Source of the DNA: Rhyacophila brunnea | Taxonomy: Eukaryota > Arthropoda > Insecta > Trichoptera > Rhyacophilidae | DNA: 64,000 nucleotides | Direction of reading: 5' to 3' | Assembly (NCBI GenBank): GCA_022495005.1 | Contig: JAGYXB010001405.1 | Location: forward strand, 124,001 to 188,000 | In this document: positions 37,448-49,600 of the stretch, in pieces | Numbering within the stretch: position 1 is the first letter of the stretch | How the letters are laid out: the number at the start of each line of letters is the position of its first letter | Position numbers and translations under genes: made by a program | Notes under the pieces: generated by a model | What the model was told of the DNA's origin: nothing | Seen by the model: the letters and a program-made list of their open reading frames with translations, nothing else | Database searches by the model: none

Positions 37448-37570
37448 TTCTTGGGTTTCTACCTCATGTATTTCTTCCTTCTTTCGTCAACGTTTCGGGC
37501 TCGTTGCAGAGGAAATTATCAAGGGATATGAAGAAGGAAGGATGAAGTACACGCGGTGGAAACCCAAGAA
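37448..37570 (-). other. Hammerhead-like module inside inverted repeat
   Basis: Arms TTCTTGGGTTTCTACC (37448 on) and GGTGGAAACCCAAGAA (to 37570) pair over about 40 bp with a few mismatches. Between them the minus strand reads CCTTGATAATTTCCTCTGCA then ACGAGCCCGAAACGTTGACG. The order UUGAUAA, hairpin, CGAAAC resembles the hammerhead core (CUGANGA, stem II, GAAA), with the flanking arms in the place of stem I. The first core block has two deviations and stem II is imperfect. Such modules are known in Penelope-like elements and retrozymes. It is probably inactive. Confidence 0.4.
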
Positions 37571-38131
37571 AAAAAAACGCAAAAGTCTCAAACATTATAA
37601 TATAAAGAAGATCATGTCATGTTATCAATCGCGACCGGTGTTGCCACTGTAGCAATGTTGCGAGTGAAATAAGAAAGATATTCCCGACTCACAGGGCATT
37701 AAACTAAAAAGCCTGTGTTAATCTTTATTAAAATATGACGATTAATTTAATGTTAAATACATGTCCATTTTTTTCTAATAACTTCGTTAATAATAGTGAG
37801 GAAAGATAGCAAAAGCACTCTCAACCAAATTTATTATGCTATATCATATATTTTTTTTGCAAAAAAAAAATATACACTAATTGAATTTTGTCCCATAATA
37901 ATCTAGCTACTACGTAATTTGTTCAAAGCATATTTGCGTATTTTCCTACGTAATTTGCGACACTATTAAATTTTATAATCCATTCACGTACGACCATACG
38001 TATCATAATAAATGATACTGTATTCTATAAAATAATTTAATCTCTACGTTGATGAGGGTAAATTAGTGCGCACACGTTTTAAAATTAATATGATACAATA
38101 TTTTCAAGCAGCGTGTTCTGTGGGAAACACC

Positions 38132-38430
38132 ATTATGGTTTATTTATTTTCAAAACATTAATCTTATTATTCAAATAAACATAATATCAGTGTTGCTCAA
38201 CCTTTATCGTATTTAACATGATTATTTATAAATCCAAGAGAGCGTAAGTGACAATTTAAAACATTACAGGAGACCAATATAATATGGTTTATTTATTTAT
38301 AAAATATTAGGTTATCCTACTATTCAACTAAACATAAAGCAGTGTTACTTTACCGTGAATATTCAAAACAATTATTGAAAACATATACGACAGTAGGACG
38401 TAAGTTCTAAAGTGCAATTTTGCAGGAGAG
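38132..38430 (+). repeat. Tandem duplication, two ~149-bp units
   Basis: Unit 1 (from 38132) and unit 2 (from 38281) share ATGGTTTATTTATTT, TTATTCAAATAAACATAA-like, CAGTGTTGCTCAACC-like, AAGTGACAATTT-like and CAGGAGA strings in the same order. Identity is perhaps 70-75 percent by eye. No coding. Confidence 0.6.
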
Positions 38431-40849
38431 TAATTCAAAATAATAATAATTGAATTTTAGTATATACAACGTGATCATGAAACTAGTAGTGTTGTATGAG
38501 TGAGAAACAACAGTTCTCAGAAGAAATCTTGGATTAGTTGGAGACAACCAAAAATGGAGCGTTCGTACCAACAGTAAACTGTTGAGGAATTTAAGCCTAG
38601 AGAAAGTGGGGTCACATTGTTAGATGCGATGTTAGATCAAAAGCTTTTCATGGTCCAAGTTTATGAAGAAAAGCCAGTCAAGGATAAACAAATGTTAAGT
38701 ATGAGCAACTAGACTATCAGTAGTTTCGTGTGACAGCAACAAAGCTCTGTGTAAATTGGTGAATTTTTAAATTATTTTAGTAAAAAAAGTCTGAAAGATT
38801 CGAGAAGACACATACAAAATCTGTATATAATAATATGCTGCGCCTCAATTGGAGAAAACATATCCACCACATTATGTCAAATACACGAATTCTAAAAATA
38901 TTCCTATAAAATAAATAGCGAGGTGGGAAACTAGACATGGGAAGACCACAACCGGAATGTATCAATGGAGGGAGGGAGGTGTGTTGAAGCCACTTGGTTT
39001 ACATGAGTGACTGGAACCCGAGGATAATAATATATAGGTATATAAAATTGTTATGATTCGGTTTGAGGTCTAGCATCATTGGAAGTAAATTTTTATCATT
39101 GAACCAGCCAAATAACAATAAATTATGATTCACTTTTGGTATGTTAAAAATTACACTCTATAATTATGTAACTAACTCAATACATAACTAAGTATCACCA
39201 ACGTATCCCTTACATCTTTTTATATCTAGCAATCTTGAATATGAATACCATAATAAAAAAGGTGTTGAAAGAAACTATTTTCAGATAAAACGGAGCTTAA
39301 ATATTTTGAAAGTTAAGTTTAAAACTGGTCACTAAGGCTTATACTAATTAAAATAGCTTCATGTTATTTTACTTTGCAGATTTTTTTGTAGCAAATATTA
39401 TCATATCTCTAATCTGAGACTTTTTGTGAATTTGCTTAGGCAATATTGTTTCTAGCCTTAAGAAGTTTTATACAATAAAATCATTAGATAAATGAACAAC
39501 CATTAAAGTAATAAGTTTTCCAACTCTTGTCACAAATTTTCGCGCGTTTTTTTGATATATCGTCAGTTGAAAATCTACCATTTAATAAAATGGATTGTTT
39601 CTTCTCCGCATAATGCATACAAATCATACAAAGGCACTATGAAAATGACAATCTTCGATGGAAGTACTGAAAAAATTAAGCTTAGAATTTAGTAGAAAAA
39701 AATGCCCAACTGTTGGCTGTATTTGCAAGCTGAAAAGATTAGTGAAAAATTGAAGAGACTGATAGTATGTTCGTCTGAAAGCAATAGTGGGCTAAAGTAA
39801 AAAAAAATCGATTTCGCGATAAGTATGCTAATCGATTGCTGAAAGCTTTACCTACAAAATTAATCAATGAAATTTAAAAAAAAAACATGTATTAACCCAT
39901 TTAAAGAAATATATTATCATTGTTGCATTTATTAAAAAATGTGATGTAACTTCAAAGCATTAATGAGATCACTGAAATAATCCACTGTAAATAATGATAT
40001 AAAAAAAATATTACATTATTATCTATTTATAAACTGCAGAAAAACCAAAATAAATATATAGTTAGGTAACAATTTGATTTATATTGAACAAACATTAAAG
40101 TTCAATTAGCTCGAAACTAGTATTTTTGACATATCCCACTGTTGCTTTCGTTCAGTCCGTTAAAGAAGATCGTAGAAATTTGGCCTCTCATATGGTGCTT
40201 TATGGCAAATTTTAAGATTAAGACTTTCACCTACATACACACGTATAAAATCCATCCCACGTAAGAAATAAACCCAACAACCATGGACAACATCACACAT
40301 TTGCCAGTTGGGTCATAAAAGAGCAGGACATCTATGACGATATCTCAAAGAAAATCAATTTATGCCATTTTTGTTGCAGAGATTTTAAATCTTTATTTAC
40401 TGTGACAAGTTTACATCGTCATGGAAGGTGGTTGTGCACAAACCGTGACTTATGCGTCGGTTGAGGTTTGAGTAGCATGTTAGTAATGTTCGTTATTCAT
40501 GAAATTGTATTAATGCTTTGGTTACTAATATTATTAAAATATAATCAAACAAATTTGATACCTACGTCTATTAAAATAATATGTCGATGTTATTGCTATT
40601 TTCTAAATTTTTCCAACATCATTATTTAATTAAATATTTTTAATGGATATAACATAATTATTAATAATCGGAATGATAAAGGTTTGCTCTAATTAAGTTT
40701 GTATAGATCTGTCAATTTATTTTAACGATAATAGAAGCATGACTTTATAGATAAAGCACTATTAAAACTTTTGTTTCACAGTAGTATCGACAGAGTTATA
40801 AAAATATAACTGCTCAATATAGTTTGATAGAAGAATATTCCCGAGAGTG
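38431..40849. other. Unassigned; possible decayed element at 38.5-39.0 kb
   Basis: 38480-39000 and 40.1-40.45 kb have mixed composition, unlike the AT-rich remainder. The first includes GGGAGGGAGGTGTGTTGAAG and could be decayed coding DNA of a transposon, but no frame longer than 62 codons remains and I recognise no motif. Confidence 0.3.
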
Positions 40850-41260
40850 CTGAAAAATTTAGTTATTTATGACAGCTGGGCAAAGATGGCGTCCGGTTTG
40901 ATTAAAACTTTACCCCGCGAATCCTCGAGGAGGCGGCTCTTCTATTGTTTCGAAATCTAAGACATCATTAGCGTTGGCAAACACAACACGTTGACAACAC
41001 AGTCGGACAAATGACAGCCGTGTTTCTTTTTCTCCGCGCTTTGTTCATTTTTTCTTTCTTCTCTCATTTCATTTCGCGAACCTGGCGGCGAATCGGCTGC
41101 AGGCGTTCATGAAATATTTATGCTTCAACTTTACGAGTGGAACGGCGGTGTCGCGTCGGCGTCGGCGTCGGTTTTGTCCGCGACCAAGTTCGATATTAAG
41201 CATTCAGGTATCGTGAATTATTGAAATTGTAAGTTTCCGTCACTATATGTGAGTGTCGCA
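40850..41260 (+). promoter_or_regulatory. GC-rich island, candidate promoter/5' exon
   Basis: The strongest CpG-containing stretch in the window: CCCCGCGAATCCTCGAGGAG, AACCTGGCGGCGAATCGG and (GGCGTC)3 near 41155. TTGTAAGTTT near 41229 would serve as a splice donor if this were transcribed to the right. No translated frame is evident, so it would be a 5' untranslated exon. This is inference; an enhancer or chance island is equally possible. Confidence 0.3.
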
Positions 41261-41421
41261 GACACTGTGTCAAGCTATTTCATTTTGTTATAAACTTTAT
41301 TTGTCAATCTCTGACGAGACAATTGGCCTCAACTGTGGCATTTCTTGACGTTGAAGATTTTTTTAAATTAACTGATTCCGAGCATCAATTGCCAAAAAAT
41401 GCTGGAAACATCTTATTAAAC

Positions 41422-42045
41422 CAGAGCGTTGGAGCGGACCCTTTTTTGAGTTGCTCCGCTCCGGGACCTAATACTTGCTCCGGCTCCACTCCAGAGCCTG
41501 CTCCGCTCCGGGTAAAATACGTATTATATACTTATGTTCCGACCATGTCCGATCCTAATAGGATCATATGCGCCTCCACAGAGTAGAGGTTTGTATTAAC
41601 AGATTTTGTTTTTTACGAGAAATGGATGTCAGCCACTTGCTCAACCTATTAGGTCCATACCCTGACTCATACACAAATTGAAAAACAATATGTGTACTTG
41701 CCAATATACTTATAGACAATTGTAAAAAAAAAAAAAATAGTAGTTTTAAAATAATCGTCCATTTTCATTACTAATTCTATTAAACAAAATTTCCAACTAA
41801 AAATCGTCTCTCATTATTTGCCTCTTCTGTCAAAAAAGTGAGTAAACACTCGGCAGTGTTACCATATTTCAAATAATTCCAGTGTTGCAAAGTGTCAAAA
41901 TATACTATTTTCATTGGACTTTAGGACGAAAATTTAATAATAAAAACAAACATCTGGAGCAGTGGAGCACTACAAATTTTCAATGCTCCGGGTAAAATCC
42001 CAGTGCTCCAGTGCTCTGTGATCCGAGTTCCGCTCCAACGTTCTG
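41422..42045. mobile_element. Non-autonomous hAT-like element, copy 2, with SINE inside
   Basis: Terminal inverted repeat CAGAGCGTTGGAGCGGA at the left and TCCGCTCCAACGTTCTG at the right. Subterminal blocks of CTCCGCTCC/CTCCACTCC are dense at both ends. The interior matches 5423-5866. The 8-bp flanks TATTAAAC and TATAAATA agree at five positions, which may be a decayed target duplication. A SINE inserted at 41536-41703 accounts for most of the extra length. Confidence 0.75.
41536..41703 (-). mobile_element. 5'-truncated SINE nested in hAT-like element
   Basis: The minus-strand copy starts at TGGCAAGTACACAT (the tRNA head is missing) and runs to the 3' end GGATCGGACATGGTCGGAAC. ATATACTTAT flanks it on both sides (41526-41535 and 41704-41713), an exact 10-bp duplication. 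The edges therefore show the true 3' end of the SINE family and prove it is mobile by target-primed insertion. Confidence 0.9.
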
Positions 42046-43136
42046 TATAAATACAAAATAATGTAACTATGAATTTTTCTTTATGATGTTATGAATAATA
42101 TATTTCTGAGACGTTTTTTGGGTATGCTGTCAATAAAATCTTTGTCCACCCGAAGAGTTATTGATTTTTTAAACCATTTATTGTTACTTGTTAGTCATGT
42201 ATTAATTTGCAATCTGTTTATACCGGTTAGTATTAATTTTTGTGCTTCCCACCAACATCACTAAACTCAGCGGTTTTCATGCATACTACCCCATCACCAG
42301 ACGGCTGTGATGTTTCACGGTGCTGTGTATTGTGCGATTAACCTATTTGGTAGCAGAACACAATATATTTTTCTTGAATTAAGTATTGAATTTTTTTGGG
42401 TGTGTGAGCAGGTTAAATTTATAATTATTTTTATATACAAGATTCTATAAGTATTTACGAACTAGCTTTGTTCTGAGTTATTAAATTGTTTTATGTTTAT
42501 TGTCATCGATTTGAAATCTATTTCACGTTTATTTTTCATAATCATATTAGGTATACTTACTCCGTATTTTAGCACGTGTTATGGCGATTCTAAATAAATA
42601 AATATCTTGTATGTAAGTGTTATTATAGGTTAAAAAAAGGTATCATTGCCATATTATTTTTACAACAGGTATCGTACGAATCATTATTTAAGCTCGAATC
42701 CTATATTTTATACGAACTTATATCTGTACCACTGAGCCAGACCGTCTTTAGTTCAACTTTGCCGAAAATTAGTTTTGTACAGATTTCATACGTAAATTAT
42801 CTTTACTCAGGCCTTACGTATATTGGTATGACAAATCTTAAACTGAATATTCCTGAAAGTAGTCTTTTTAGAAAGTATATGTACTTACTTTGGTGCTAAA
42901 TTTCTTACAATATATATGTACTTGGGTTGATTTTATTTCACGTCATTTTGTATAGGTACTTACACAATATAAATATGCAGCTGAGAATTGATCGTAGAGT
43001 AGCATTAATACATTTTATTGTCGATTTTTTTAAATAATAAGATACATCATAATATTATAGTTATGCCATTATGAGCATTATTTATTTATGGTATCTTTTA
43101 TGATTGCCATAAATATGAAAATTGTGGAGAAAAATT
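42046..43136. other. AT-rich DNA, nothing recognised
   Basis: A stretch at 42.25-42.36 kb (CTCAGCGGTTTTCATGC onwards) is less AT-rich and weakly resembles a hAT end. The rest is unassigned. Confidence 0.4.
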
Positions 43137-43521
43137 GAAGGATTGAAAGTTTATAGGGTCTAAGTGCCAAAAAATATATAACAAGTTTTTTACTTAAAGA
43201 CAATCTATATGCCAAGCCTAATGATATTCTGAAGGGTCTAAGTTCCTAACTCTATCATTTTTGTCACACAAATATATTAAAATATGAGCGGGGTCTATGT
43301 GCCCCATACATACCCCTAGGGCTACATAGAACGTTTTAATATTGTCCAAATTTAAATATTTTATTTTTCCTATGTTAACGTATCATATTATTTAATACTG
43401 ATGTTCTTCTGTAATTTTGTAAAAATAAAAATGTAAGTCATACCTATATGTATGGTTTTTTTTTGTTATCTCAGTCACATTTTTGGCACTTAGACCTTTA
43501 GACTTAGATTTTCAACCCTTC
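43137..43521. mobile_element. MITE-like inverted repeat element, ~385 bp
   Basis: Left GAAGGATTGAAAG...GGTCTAAGTGCCAAAAA (GGTCTAAGTGCC at 43157-43168). Right inverted: GGCACTTAGACC at 43485-43496 and TTTTCAACCCTTC at the edge. Degenerate inner copies AGGGTCTAAGTTCC and GGGGTCTATGTGCCCC also occur. No coding. Superfamily unknown. Confidence 0.6.
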
Positions 43522-45229
43522 GATTATAGAAATTAAAAGTATTCTTTGTGATAAAATTTTATAAGTTTCGTACTTATTAAATTAGTGATCAAGTAGGTAA
43601 TGAAAATGTACCGGATTCTAATGTTTTTTTTAGTAATTTGATTCTATATTTTAAAGGGCTTTTATTAGCCTCAAGAACTAATTATTAACATTAAATTTAT
43701 TCGAAGTTTTAGTTTTATCAGATGTACTCTTTTAGAATTCTTCATTTAAGTATAATATTACTTAATTATTTGATAAAATATTATTTAGACATTTATCAAC
43801 TTATGGTTTGACTGTAACTTGTATTGGAAATTTTTCGGCACGTTGTTCTATTGAAATGACTGCGAATCTAAAGTGAGATGGGTGAAAAATTGATAAACTA
43901 TCACCCAAAAACCTTGTATGGAAAAAAAAACCATTCAGTGTCCGCTTTATGTCGGGAAATATAAATAACTGAACAGAGAATAAATAATTTACAATATTTT
44001 ATTTTTTATGCAGTAAAAATGACAATTGAAATATTATATTAAAATGTGTAAATATTAAGTATCACAGATTAAATTTATCTAGTTTAAAATGAAAAATGTA
44101 ATAAGAAAATTATTACAAGCCACCTTGTAAACATCTGTTTAATATTTATATCAAGCTGTGAATTTTATTCATCCGAATTTGTTATTATCCGATATTCTCT
44201 TTAAAGTAACAAACGAAAGGAAAGTTTTGAAGCACGTTTTGAAGCACGTCAAAAAGATACTAAGAACTTAACGGTACCTATTTAACATTGAACCAGAAAA
44301 TTTGTCGCCTGCTGCGCAATTGATTTTTTTTAATACACTGATATATACACAATAATATTATATTTGAGTGCTTTGAGCGTTTGCACAAAATATTATATAG
44401 ACTTTTCCTTACCTGATTTCCTTATCAATTTTCGCCAAAAAAGCATGAAAAAATAATCTAGAATTAATTCCTTAAGTTACAAAATAGTCTTTTAAATAAT
44501 TTTATAAGGGAGTACATACATATTGGTGTATTTAAAATATGAATCGTATAAACATAAATAAAAAAATTGGTTAAAAATTTTCACGAAAAGTCGGCGATTA
44601 CTAATTGATGGGTAATTTAATGATAATTATAAAAACTGCATATTAATATATAACTTAATATTCACGATATATAAAAGATATTACATGGTTATAAAATTTG
44701 AAAATGTTATTAGGTATTCCTTTCTCATATTATACAGTTGGTTGTCTAACTAGCCCCTCCATCTCACAGAATTGACAATGATTAATATTAATTTTTTTAA
44801 ATTCAAACATAAAATTATTATATAATTATAATTATAATTTTACTGTCGATCAAAATTTACTGTGTGAGAAAAATATAAAATTTGTTTTGTATTATATTAC
44901 AATATATTGTGTATAAATACTAAGTAATAGAAAAAACGTCAAAGATTAATAATAATAAATTAATGAATTCTATCATAATGGCCCAGTCTAGCAAGATATA
45001 CAAGTTGTAAGATTTTACATGGCAAGAGGCGTGAGACTTTGTACATCCTCTATACTATAAGACTGAATGGTCATAGGATGTCGGTAAATTAATTATAGTC
45101 AGTGTTTTTGTATCGATAATGAATACTTTGAAGTTATTTATTTGAAAAAAGTATAACGTTATATCTCGACAGGACATAAACAAACGAAATCAATTCGCTT
45201 CTTCACATCCCAGCACATACTCGTGTCGA
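43522..45229. other. AT-rich DNA, nothing recognised
   Basis: Only a short direct repeat (TTTTGAAGCACG twice, near 44226) was noted. Confidence 0.5.
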
Positions 45230-45530
45230 TATGATTAGGGAAAGATTGCACGCTACTGGCAAACACATGAACAGAATATAGGGTGATTTTTCATCCCCCG
45301 AAAACCACTTGCAAGTGTAGTTTGCCAGTGCCGGAATATTCCGGACCATGCAAACAATAATGTCGACACCATACCGGTCTCATCTGTCACTGACATTTAT
45401 TGTTTTTACGTTGTTCGGAAACCGTGGAAAATGTTTACACAGAACGCAGATTTGCAAAATAGATACTCGTCTGTACCTGCTTATAGCAAAGTCAGCGGCA
45501 TTGTGGATTGTTACGCCACACAAAAAATAT
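45230..45530. promoter_or_regulatory. Unique island with perfect 14-bp palindrome
   Basis: CCGGAATATTCCGG at 45331-45344 is a perfect palindrome. ACTGGCAAAC at 45255-45264 recurs inverted as GTTTGCCAGT at 45320-45329. Composition is less AT-rich than the flanks. It could be a cluster of dimer-binding sites; inference only. Confidence 0.25.
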
Positions 45531-47369
45531 CGTAAAGCTTCTTTCACATGAATTATAATTTTAATTAATTGCCATAATTTATTTAACTTATGAAACGATA
45601 ATAAAATATTTATTTCTAAAATTTTTATTTTAGTTGAGTACTCCATTATTAAGACTATACTGTCCATGTCACAAGAACGACCTTTGCTTGAATTAAAGGT
45701 TGCCCTTATTTTTGTCAAAACTGTATAGGTCTTGAATTAATAATATCAGCACAAATAGACTTACGTTTTTTAAAAGAAATTATATTTATTTATATTAAAA
45801 ATGGTAGTTGGTAGAAATAAATCGCCAGTTCATGTGTACTCTCATATATTATATCGTGTAGTAGTAGCTACTTATTGCTAAAAGTATTTTATTTGTTAAA
45901 AATCTATTGTGACTCTGTATTTTATATCAGCGCATTGCATTAAGGTTGTCTGGAATATTAAATTTGTAGAACAGGCTGCGGCGCTCTTATGTGCTAATTG
46001 CGCGCGCAGTAGGGTGCTATGGTGCACAGTTTGAACACCACCGACTAATATTATGTCGACTGAGCTTTAGTATAATTATAATAATGTTTTGGTAGTAGGT
46101 ACGTACATTTATTATGAAAACGTTATTTAAACGATTTTAGAGTGGTAATGACCACAAAATGCCGCACGACAAAGGTTTTGGTTTCGTTCAATTAGCTTTT
46201 TGGCATCGAGAGTTATAGGCAGGCCCAGGCGAGAGCCAATTGACTGAAAGACTATGGATAACTTCAGATCTTCTCTTTTGAACAATTAAGAAAAGCGATT
46301 CTTTCAAAAGAAATTCAACTCGCCAAGAATAGAAAATTTTCTTTTAATAATTTAAATCTAAGAAGTAATGCTTTTGGAATTCATCCAGTAAGTAAGTAGG
46401 TACTTATTAGAGACATCAGTCCATTACTTTCAATCAAATGGTTTTCCATAAGAAGATTGATTAAAATTCTCTAAATGACGTTTATTTTCTATAAAAATAC
46501 ACGTCGACATCGATTTAATTATATTTTTCAACAAGACTTTATCTTAATAGACATAGTATTATAACGAACAATGTATATAATATATATATTAATATAAATC
46601 GATTTATAATTTCTATGTGACGGATATCTTTAACCTATGATATGAGACGATACGATGTTTTAATGCCATGTGATAGAAATAATATTATTGTATTCTATAT
46701 TATTATACTATTGTCAAATTTCATACATTATTTTCTGAAATTTAAATTACTTACCAACTATTCAATTAATTCCCCCTACCTACATATTACGTTATCTTCA
46801 TACCAATTTAATTCCAACAAAGGTTCATTATAATTATAATTCGGGATATAAAAATTTATATGTGTACCGTTTTCAGTGTGTATTAATTTTAAATATTTCA
46901 TTACTCCTTAACATTTTTTTATTAATGAAAATGAGAATTTCGGTAAATAAAATAAAACTCGTTTAAAAGTAATCAAAAATAATATAGATTACCTCAAAAC
47001 ATTTCTGTGATCAGATTTAATGAAATTCCTCGAATGCCTATCATTAATAAATTTAAAATAAATTTATATAATATTAAAGTAGAATATTATATTTATTCTT
47101 TCATTATAAGATTTTAGATCAATGAAAAATTAATTATAATGGTATTCCGGCCTGTGGTTAGCCAAGAAGTTTAAAACAATGGACTAAACGTGGTAGACTG
47201 ATTTTCGATCAACTTAGAAACAGTGGTGTACCTACAGGGAAAGATTTAAGATATGATTGAATAAATTTGATTAAATAAGTCATAATACTGACAGACATAT
47301 TTTGTATTATGTTATGAAAACAAATTTTGTATTGGTTGATAATAAAGTCCATCTATGTAAAGGTGCATT
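45531..47369. other. AT-rich DNA, nothing firm
   Basis: A mixed-composition patch lies at 46.15-46.28 kb (AATGCCGCACGACAAAGG onward). No supported gene. Confidence 0.45.
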
Positions 47370-47597
47370 CCTCGTATGTCCTCCTCTAATATGAGCCTCT
47401 ACAGAGTAGAGGTTTGTATTAACAGATTTTGTTTTTTTACAAGAAATGGATGTCAGCCATTTGCTCAACCTATTAAGTAAATACCCCGACAGACACAAAT
47501 TTAAAAACAATATGTGTACTTGCCAGACCCAAGATTCGAACATGGGACCCACGGCGCGATAGTCTAACGCTTAAGCCGCGCGGCCACCGTAGGTGTT
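47370..47597 (-). mobile_element. tRNA-derived SINE, full-length-like copy
   Basis: The minus-strand head reads GGTGGCCGCGCGGCTTAAGC, GTTAGACTATCGCGCCGTGG, then box B CATGTTCGAATCTTGGGTC. The body follows: TGGCAAGTACACATATTG, TTGAGCAAATGGCTGACATC, ATTTCTTGTAAAAAAACAAA and ACCTCTACTCTGTAGAGG. It shows the full tRNA-like head best in this sub-type. The 3' end near 47370 is poorly defined. Confidence 0.85.
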
Positions 47598-48104
47598 ATA
47601 TATGTTATATAGGTACGACTTAACTTTGGTCAAGGTGACAGTATGTGTACCTACCTACATACAGTGTATATAATATATAGTTATTTTATATACAAAGAGT
47701 TCGCTGCAAATTCATACCGGTAGATATTGAAAGACTGTTCATTCTTAAATATGTCGGGTATGTATAGTACATTTTCGTTCAGAAATATATATTTGTTTAA
47801 ATCCATTATCCACAATATGGTTCTTACATATTATTACATTTATTCAATAAATTTATGTCATTGTAATAAAGTAAATAGTGAGTTAATAATAAACATTGAA
47901 TCGCACCGTAGTCAGTGATATACAAAGACGATCGGTAGATATTTTAATTCATTTTTTTAAACCAACCCCTTGAGTGTCCAGATGACGCATGAATGTCGAA
48001 AATAATAAATTTTGGGTAGTTTGCGAGCTAAAACTGAATATTTTTTAGACTTTATATGAAATATGTATATATTTAAAGATTTTTGAGTTATCGTCGCGTA
48101 TTCT

Positions 48105-48185
48105 TCTTCCTTCTTTCCTCGATATTAAATACACATTGCAGAAGCCATTCTCAAGAGGTTATCATCAGAGAAAAGAAGTCATTAA
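48105..48185 (-). other. Second relic of the hammerhead-like repeat
   Basis: The minus strand shares TTGAGAATGG, CTTCTGCAA and GGAAAGAAGGAAGAAG in the same order as 37448-37570 (which has TTGATAAT, CCTCTGCAA and CGAAAGAAGGAAG). The CGAAAC block is lost. The flanking arm is only partly present. Confidence 0.35.
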
Positions 48186-49129
48186 GTAAGAACGTCGAAG
48201 GTGACAACTAAAAATCTATTAAAACAAATATTTTTTTCTCGTTTAGAAATTAACATTTTATGATCAGATAAAATATATTAATACCATACAAGAGTATTAC
48301 TGTGAATGACGTCATCTTAAAATTGAGGATAAAGTCATATTTGATACATCAACTGTCCGAGGTTATAGCACGTTTTCAAAATAATATTTTGTCATTACGT
48401 GTATGTAATTATATTTTTTATTTTGACCCATAATTGTACGCTACCTTTCAGCAATAAAATTTATTATTCTTTATAAATTTTTTTGTGTGAATGAAATTTT
48501 ATATAAAAACTTGTGAAAGAATGTGATCACAAAATAGTTATAGTTTTATTGACAGGTGCCACAGTAAATTTATACTAATAGATTGATTAAAAATTATTGT
48601 AGGTATTATTAAATAAAATGTTGACATCATGCATTTAAGGGTGGTAAAGTATATATACCTTAAACTTTTCATTAGGGTGTGTAATTGACTCAACATTTTA
48701 GAAAAATATAAATATTTTGCGTTCTGTGTTTCCTATGGTAATAAATATAATATATAAGTATATCTGCTGTATAATTGTTTACTTGATATATTATTTATCT
48801 TAATGTCATTTCCAAGATAAATATTATGCAATTTCCTCTCTGTAATCTGATTTCAAAATTTTTATTTCGGAATTAACTTTTTGAAATTAAAAAAATTATA
48901 CACATATTTAAATAAAATTTTTGACGTTATTTTAAAATTATACTCAAAATTTTATTATTGGTTCTGATAAAGTTACACTTTTATTTTTAGATTATTTTAA
49001 GTGAAGCAAAACAGTTTTGGGAAACTATGGTTTAGAGTGATCTATTCCTTTAGAGATAATAAAATTTGTCTTTGATGTGGTTACTTATTTAAACAAAAAT
49101 ACTAGTTCTATAAAAGCATTGATTCTTGT
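48186..49129. other. AT-rich DNA, nothing recognised
   Basis: No supported feature. Confidence 0.5.
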
Positions 49130-49600
49130 ATCGCTACTCGAAGTTTCAAAGCTCTCTATTTGTATTATTCAAGGCCTGTGATTAGAAGCATTTGGCAATG
49201 TACCGCGCCAGTCGTTTGTATAAAAGCTCAACTACAGCAATGGATTTGATTATTTACAAAGAATGGGAACTACGCGAGTCAAAATGGTGGAAAATTTCTA
49301 TTCTAAGCGCCGAGCTCTCAAGCCCGTAGTGACGACTACGGCGAAGTGTGAAGTTGCCTTAAACCGTCCCAACTTTGGGAAAGTTTTCCCCAAATCGCAG
49401 TATTGTAATAGCCTTTGAAATTATTTGTATTATTTCAAAGTGAGCGCTTAAAACTCCGGCCGGTTCATTTGCAATGTCAATGAGTTGAATTGAAGTGGTA
49501 AACCAGGAATTATAATGATGAATTAATTTCGGTTTGGAAACTTTTTGCGGGCAACTTTGCGAATTAATGCCTGTTATCTCGGTAAACAATAAAATCTACT
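49130..49600. promoter_or_regulatory. GC-richer unique island, possible cis-regulatory DNA
   Basis: About 470 bp including GCGCCGAGCTCTCAAGCCCG, CGTAGTGACGACTACGGCGA (itself an imperfect palindrome) and AAAACTCCGGCCGG. Not repetitive within the window. Short frames are not convincing. Confidence 0.25.

Noticed and set aside
38480..39000. Decayed LINE or transposase
   Set aside because: Mixed composition suggests old coding DNA, but no motif could be matched by eye.
45380..45718. 112-codon minus-strand frame
   Set aside because: Overlaps a plus-strand frame, no motif, and spans an island and AT-rich DNA alike.
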